A stretch of 64,000 nt of DNA, from positions 6,316 through 70,315 of the forward strand of contig CAZYLK010000005.1 of the NCBI GenBank assembly GCA_964648365.1, in the 5' to 3' direction. Source of the stretch: SURF-32 sp964648365 (lineage in GTDB: Bacteria; Planctomycetota; Phycisphaerae; UBA1845). This document shows, in pieces, positions 61,787 through 64,000 of this stretch (the first letter of the stretch is position 1; every line of letters starts with the position of its first letter). The position numbers were made by a program, and so were the translations under genes. The notes beneath the pieces were generated by a model. That model saw nothing but the letters and a program-made list of their open reading frames with translations, ran no database searches and was not told the DNA's origin.

Positions 61787-62089
61787 TCACCAACCGAAGT
61801 GCTCCCGCACCGCGGCAAATACCGCACGTGCCGTTCCATGGTCGACGCGCAGCAGGCGGTTAGTCGCGATTCGCTGTGCGCGCCAACTGTGTTTGTGGCT
61901 GACGAACCGCGTCACCACGACCAATCCATCAATGCTGCTTCGCCGAAAAAGGCTGCTGAGCGAGAGGTTTCTCAGGGTGATGGGGTAGTCTTGCATCAGT
62001 GTCTGGAGCAATCGAAACTGTTTTCCGGTGAGTCCGACAATCGCTGCCTTCTCGGTCGGGAGAGGCGCGCACGAAAACACATTCGACAT
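61787..62089 (-). CDS. Hypothetical protein
   Basis: 100 residues (MSNVFSCAPLPTEKAAIVGL ...), basic, with a helix-rich look (TGKQFRLLQTLMQDYPITLRNLSLSSLF). No family recognised. It lies 112 bases downstream of the NYN-like gene on the same strand and may form an operon with it. Confidence 0.55.
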   Translation of the reverse strand: MSNVFSCAPLPTEKAAIVGLTGKQFRLLQTLMQDYPITLRNLSLSSLFRRSSIDGLVVVTRFVSHKHSWRAQRIATNRLLRVDHGTARAVFAAVREHFGW

Positions 62090-62201
62090 TGATGTCGTCT
62101 CCTTAATGGGGGACTAGCCGTCCCAGTGGTAGTCGTCTTACTCACATGCCTAGCGGCACATGAAACCTAAAGAATGGCCCTGCGCTTAGCGCCGCCACCG
62201 T

Positions 62202-62909
62202 TTACAAGCTGAAATCCGCGAGCCCTCGGCCTCCTTCCTTCGTTCCAATGCCAGACGCGAGATCCGCGCCGACGATCGCCTTCGCATCATCACTCAGATC
62301 GCAGAACCGTATCGACGAGTCCTCGACGAACAGGCCTGCGCGCTGCCAACGATCCTCCATCCCGCGCCGAAAGAATGCAATAGTCACTTGGCCACCGCGA
62401 GTCTGGGTGTAGTCGACGAGGGGAGCGTATAGGTCAAACGCGTCTGTAACCACAACAAGATGTGGCAACTCTCGCTGGTTGCCCCCCTTGTCGTAGGGAG
62501 CGGTCAACATCCCAGCCATATATGCAAGCCGGGTCGAGAGTCGCTGGTACGGAAACTCACGGTTGGGAACGATGAACGCATCCCGAAAATCCGTCTCGTC
62601 CACGGCGAACCCTTGCCCACGAAGGTAGGCGCAGAATTTTTTCTGACCCTCGTGCTCTGGATTGATCGCCACGAATGCAAAGAGCAGGTCGAAGCACGAT
62701 CGATTTCCGCGGCCGCTACCGTCGCCGTAGCCCGATCCGCCGCGGTCCCCGAAGCCAACCCCAACTCCAGCTCCAGACGCCATGCGAAGGCTGAGAGATC
62801 GCAAAAGGGCACCGTAGTTTATATTTCCCTGAACTGGGTATTCGTGTTTCTTTAGGTATTGCTGAAATGAGTAGATTGATGTAGCATCAACGAGGAGTGC
62901 TCGGCCCAT
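62202..62909 (-). CDS. NYN-like (PIN-fold) protein with Gly-rich insertion
   Basis: 235 residues from ATG 62909, with an excellent ribosome binding site AAAGGAGGT at 62916-62924. The N-terminal ALLVDATSIYSF and later HLVVVTDAFDLYAPLVDY match the acidic strand ends of NYN RNase folds, and GMEDRWQRAGLFVEDSSIRF follows. An insertion of about 25 residues at 45-70 is almost only Gly, Ser, Asp and Arg. An RNA nuclease role is inferred from the fold pattern; catalytic Asp residues are plausible but unconfirmed. Confidence 0.6.
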   Translation of the reverse strand: MGRALLVDATSIYSFQQYLKKHEYPVQGNINYGALLRSLSLRMASGAGVGVGFGDRGGSGYGDGSGRGNRSCFDLLFAFVAINPEHEGQKKFCAYLRGQGFAVDETDFRDAFIVPNREFPYQRLSTRLAYMAGMLTAPYDKGGNQRELPHLVVVTDAFDLYAPLVDYTQTRGGQVTIAFFRRGMEDRWQRAGLFVEDSSIRFCDLSDDAKAIVGADLASGIGTKEGGRGLADFSL

Positions 62910-63071
62910 TTACGGACCTCCTTTCATTAAGAGCCGAACCGCTTATGCGGATCGGACGACCGACGCGAGTGACTATTCACCCGACGGGAGAAGGATTGTA
63001 CGGGACTGCGGCGACATTGTCAAGGGCTCCGCGCGGGAGGAATTCAGGTACTACAAGTCGACCGTGTCGTA

Positions 63072-63194
63072 CTAGATGGCGTCGAGCAGGGCGACGGTGG
63101 CTTCGGTCATGCGGGCCTCGGTGTACCGCAGCCCGAAGGCCCGGGTGCCGGGCACCAACCCGGCAATCAGGAAATTCGTGTCTAGAACGATCAT
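63072..63194 (-). pseudogene. Truncated PIN-domain toxin (VapC-like)
   Basis: Only 40 codons: MIVLDTNFLIAGLVPGTRAF then YTEARMTEATVALLDAI and TAG. The first 20 residues match the PIN start (LDTN with the first catalytic Asp). The remaining 20 could be the end of a PIN domain, with about 90 residues missing between. It overlaps the antitoxin gene by ATGA, so a full pair once existed. Confidence 0.7.
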
Positions 63195-63442
63195 GTCCGC
63201 TGCCCGAAGGCCTCACGTTCCGCCCTTGCCTGGGCCATCCACTCGGCCGCGGCCGCGGGGGTCAGTTGCAGGCTTGCCTGCAGGGCGTCGAGCGCTTCGA
63301 TCGACGAGAGCGTGGGCTGACCGTCGGCCTCCTCGATCAGCACGATGACCTCGGCCGTGGCCCCGGCGCGGAGCTTCGGCGAACGCACTTCGATCGACCC
63401 CGCGGATTGAATGGTGATCGTCTGTCGTATCGCTGAGATCAA
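63191..63442 (-). CDS. Antitoxin of a decayed toxin-antitoxin pair
   Basis: 83 residues with a start MISAIRQTITIQSAGSIEVRS as in small antitoxins that accompany PIN toxins. The pattern AEVIVLIEEADG and a C-terminal amphipathic helix (AAAAEWMAQARAEREAF) follow. It is intact although its toxin gene is truncated. Confidence 0.7.
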   Translation of the reverse strand: MISAIRQTITIQSAGSIEVRSPKLRAGATAEVIVLIEEADGQPTLSSIEALDALQASLQLTPAAAAEWMAQARAEREAFGQRT

Positions 63443-63502
63443 GAGTGGCTCCTCGTGCCGTCACACGTCCTTTGTCTAAGCAGAATTGAACAAATACGCC
63501 AG

Positions 63503-63781
63503 TCATTGAGCCGCCGGTGGAGAGAGCTTCTCCTGGGGAACGCGATTGAGTTCAATGTATCGCCCGATCTCGTCCTGATGATCGCTGAAGTAGCTCAGGG
63601 CGTCAAAAACCTGCGCCAAAGTCAGGTGCGGCAGATGAGTCGGGATCTCTTCCGGCGGGATACCAAGCCGCCAGTACTCGACGATGGCACGAACCGGAGT
63701 GCGGGTGCCGGCAATGATCGGCTCTCCGCCGAGGATGCCCGGTGTGCGAGTGACGTAAGGGTGCTGCGTCGCGGTGGACAT
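63503..63781 (-). CDS. DUF433 protein (antitoxin-type)
   Basis: 92 residues with the DUF433 pattern: GILGGEPIIAGTRTPVRAIVEYWRLGIPPEEIPTHLPHLTLAQVFDALSYF. DUF433 proteins usually pair with a PIN-like DUF5615 toxin; none is seen downstream here (the next gene is the antitoxin above), so it is an orphan. It is the last recognised gene of the window; 63782-64000 holds nothing supported. Confidence 0.85.
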   Translation of the reverse strand: MSTATQHPYVTRTPGILGGEPIIAGTRTPVRAIVEYWRLGIPPEEIPTHLPHLTLAQVFDALSYFSDHQDEIGRYIELNRVPQEKLSPPAAQ

Positions 63782-64000
63782 TTCGTACCTTCATCGAGAA
63801 AGGTAGACTCGGGTTTCGCCTTGCCGGGCTTCGCGGTCTTGCAGCGGTCAGCGTCCCTGCGCTGCATAGCCTGACCCGGACCATTCTACCGCCGCTGGCG
63901 ATGCTCGACAAATCGCGCGCGGTGCCCGCGGCATCCGCATACGTTGTTACGCAGGCCGTCGCAGTTTGCCCTCACTCCTCCACCCACCCCCGGATCGATA

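Noticed and set aside
1..64000. tRNA, rRNA, CRISPR arrays, insertion sequences
   Set aside because: Looked for on both strands by eye. The tandem R2 and R4 arrays are too short in unit and lack spacers for CRISPR, and no transposase-like frame was recognised.

Overview
The window is high-GC DNA that reads as a chromosomal segment of a Gram-negative bacterium of the Planctomycetota, most likely near Phycisphaerae. This assignment is inferred, not searched. The clues are the origin-type block dnaA-dnaN-DUF721-gyrB without recF, BamD and LptE homologues (so an outer membrane), Cys-rich 'CC..GxC' secreted proteins, a choice-of-anchor B protein, many pseudopilin-type proteins, and several dispersed intergenic repeat families. 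A 100-N gap at 6532-6631 shows that this is a draft assembly. No rRNA, tRNA, CRISPR array or insertion sequence was recognised.

Layout. 1-5.9 kb: small accessory genes (DUF4365, VOC, DUF2238), a REC-HD-GYP response regulator, a secreted protein with a clear promoter and terminator, and a zinc-ribbon protein. 6.0-8.4 kb: lipoprotein, ECF sigma factor and zinc-type anti-sigma factor on the minus strand, broken by the gap. 9.2-11.4 kb: TerC-type membrane protein and a YbjQ-like protein. 11.4-13.9 kb: a two-gene module (ParA-like protein with a destroyed P-loop, plus an AlbA_2/HATPase protein) between direct repeats copied from the 3' end of thiG. 13.9-15.0 kb: thiS-thiG. 15.1-19.0 kb: four overlapping pseudopilin genes. 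19.2-24.3 kb: MBL-fold hydrolase, PEP carboxykinase, DUF72 and TPR proteins.

24.4-33.9 kb is the replication block. Topoisomerase VI subunits B and A run leftwards; dnaA, the putative oriC, dnaN, a DciA-like DUF721 gene and gyrB run rightwards. Directly after gyrB lies an AAA_21 ATPase overlapping a DUF4276 gene that seems to start at CTG, a possible OLD/PARIS-like defence pair. 36-49 kb: MFS transporter, secreted choice-of-anchor B protein, SGNH hydrolase, gpmI, a von Willebrand A protein, an HPt protein, a PQQ-type beta-propeller and an anion transporter. 48-52 kb: envelope and proteostasis genes bamD-like, lptE-like and ftsH. 52-58.4 kb: a VapBC-type toxin-antitoxin pair, then two membrane-anchored dynamin-like GTPases and a SprT-like metalloprotease on the minus strand. 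58.6-60.5 kb: a secreted subtilisin whose last ~80 residues match the C-terminus of the choice-of-anchor B protein. 60.7-63.8 kb: an accessory tract with antitoxin remnants, a zinc-ribbon membrane protein and an NYN-like protein.

How parts work together: DnaA, sliding clamp, helicase-loader-like DUF721 and gyrase form the replication-initiation cluster, with an extra type IIB topoisomerase next door. BamD, LptE and FtsH serve outer-membrane assembly and quality control. The candidates for new biology are the ATPase-DUF4276 pair, the repeat-flanked ParA-like/AlbA module, the dynamin pair with its metalloprotease, and the shared C-terminal domain.
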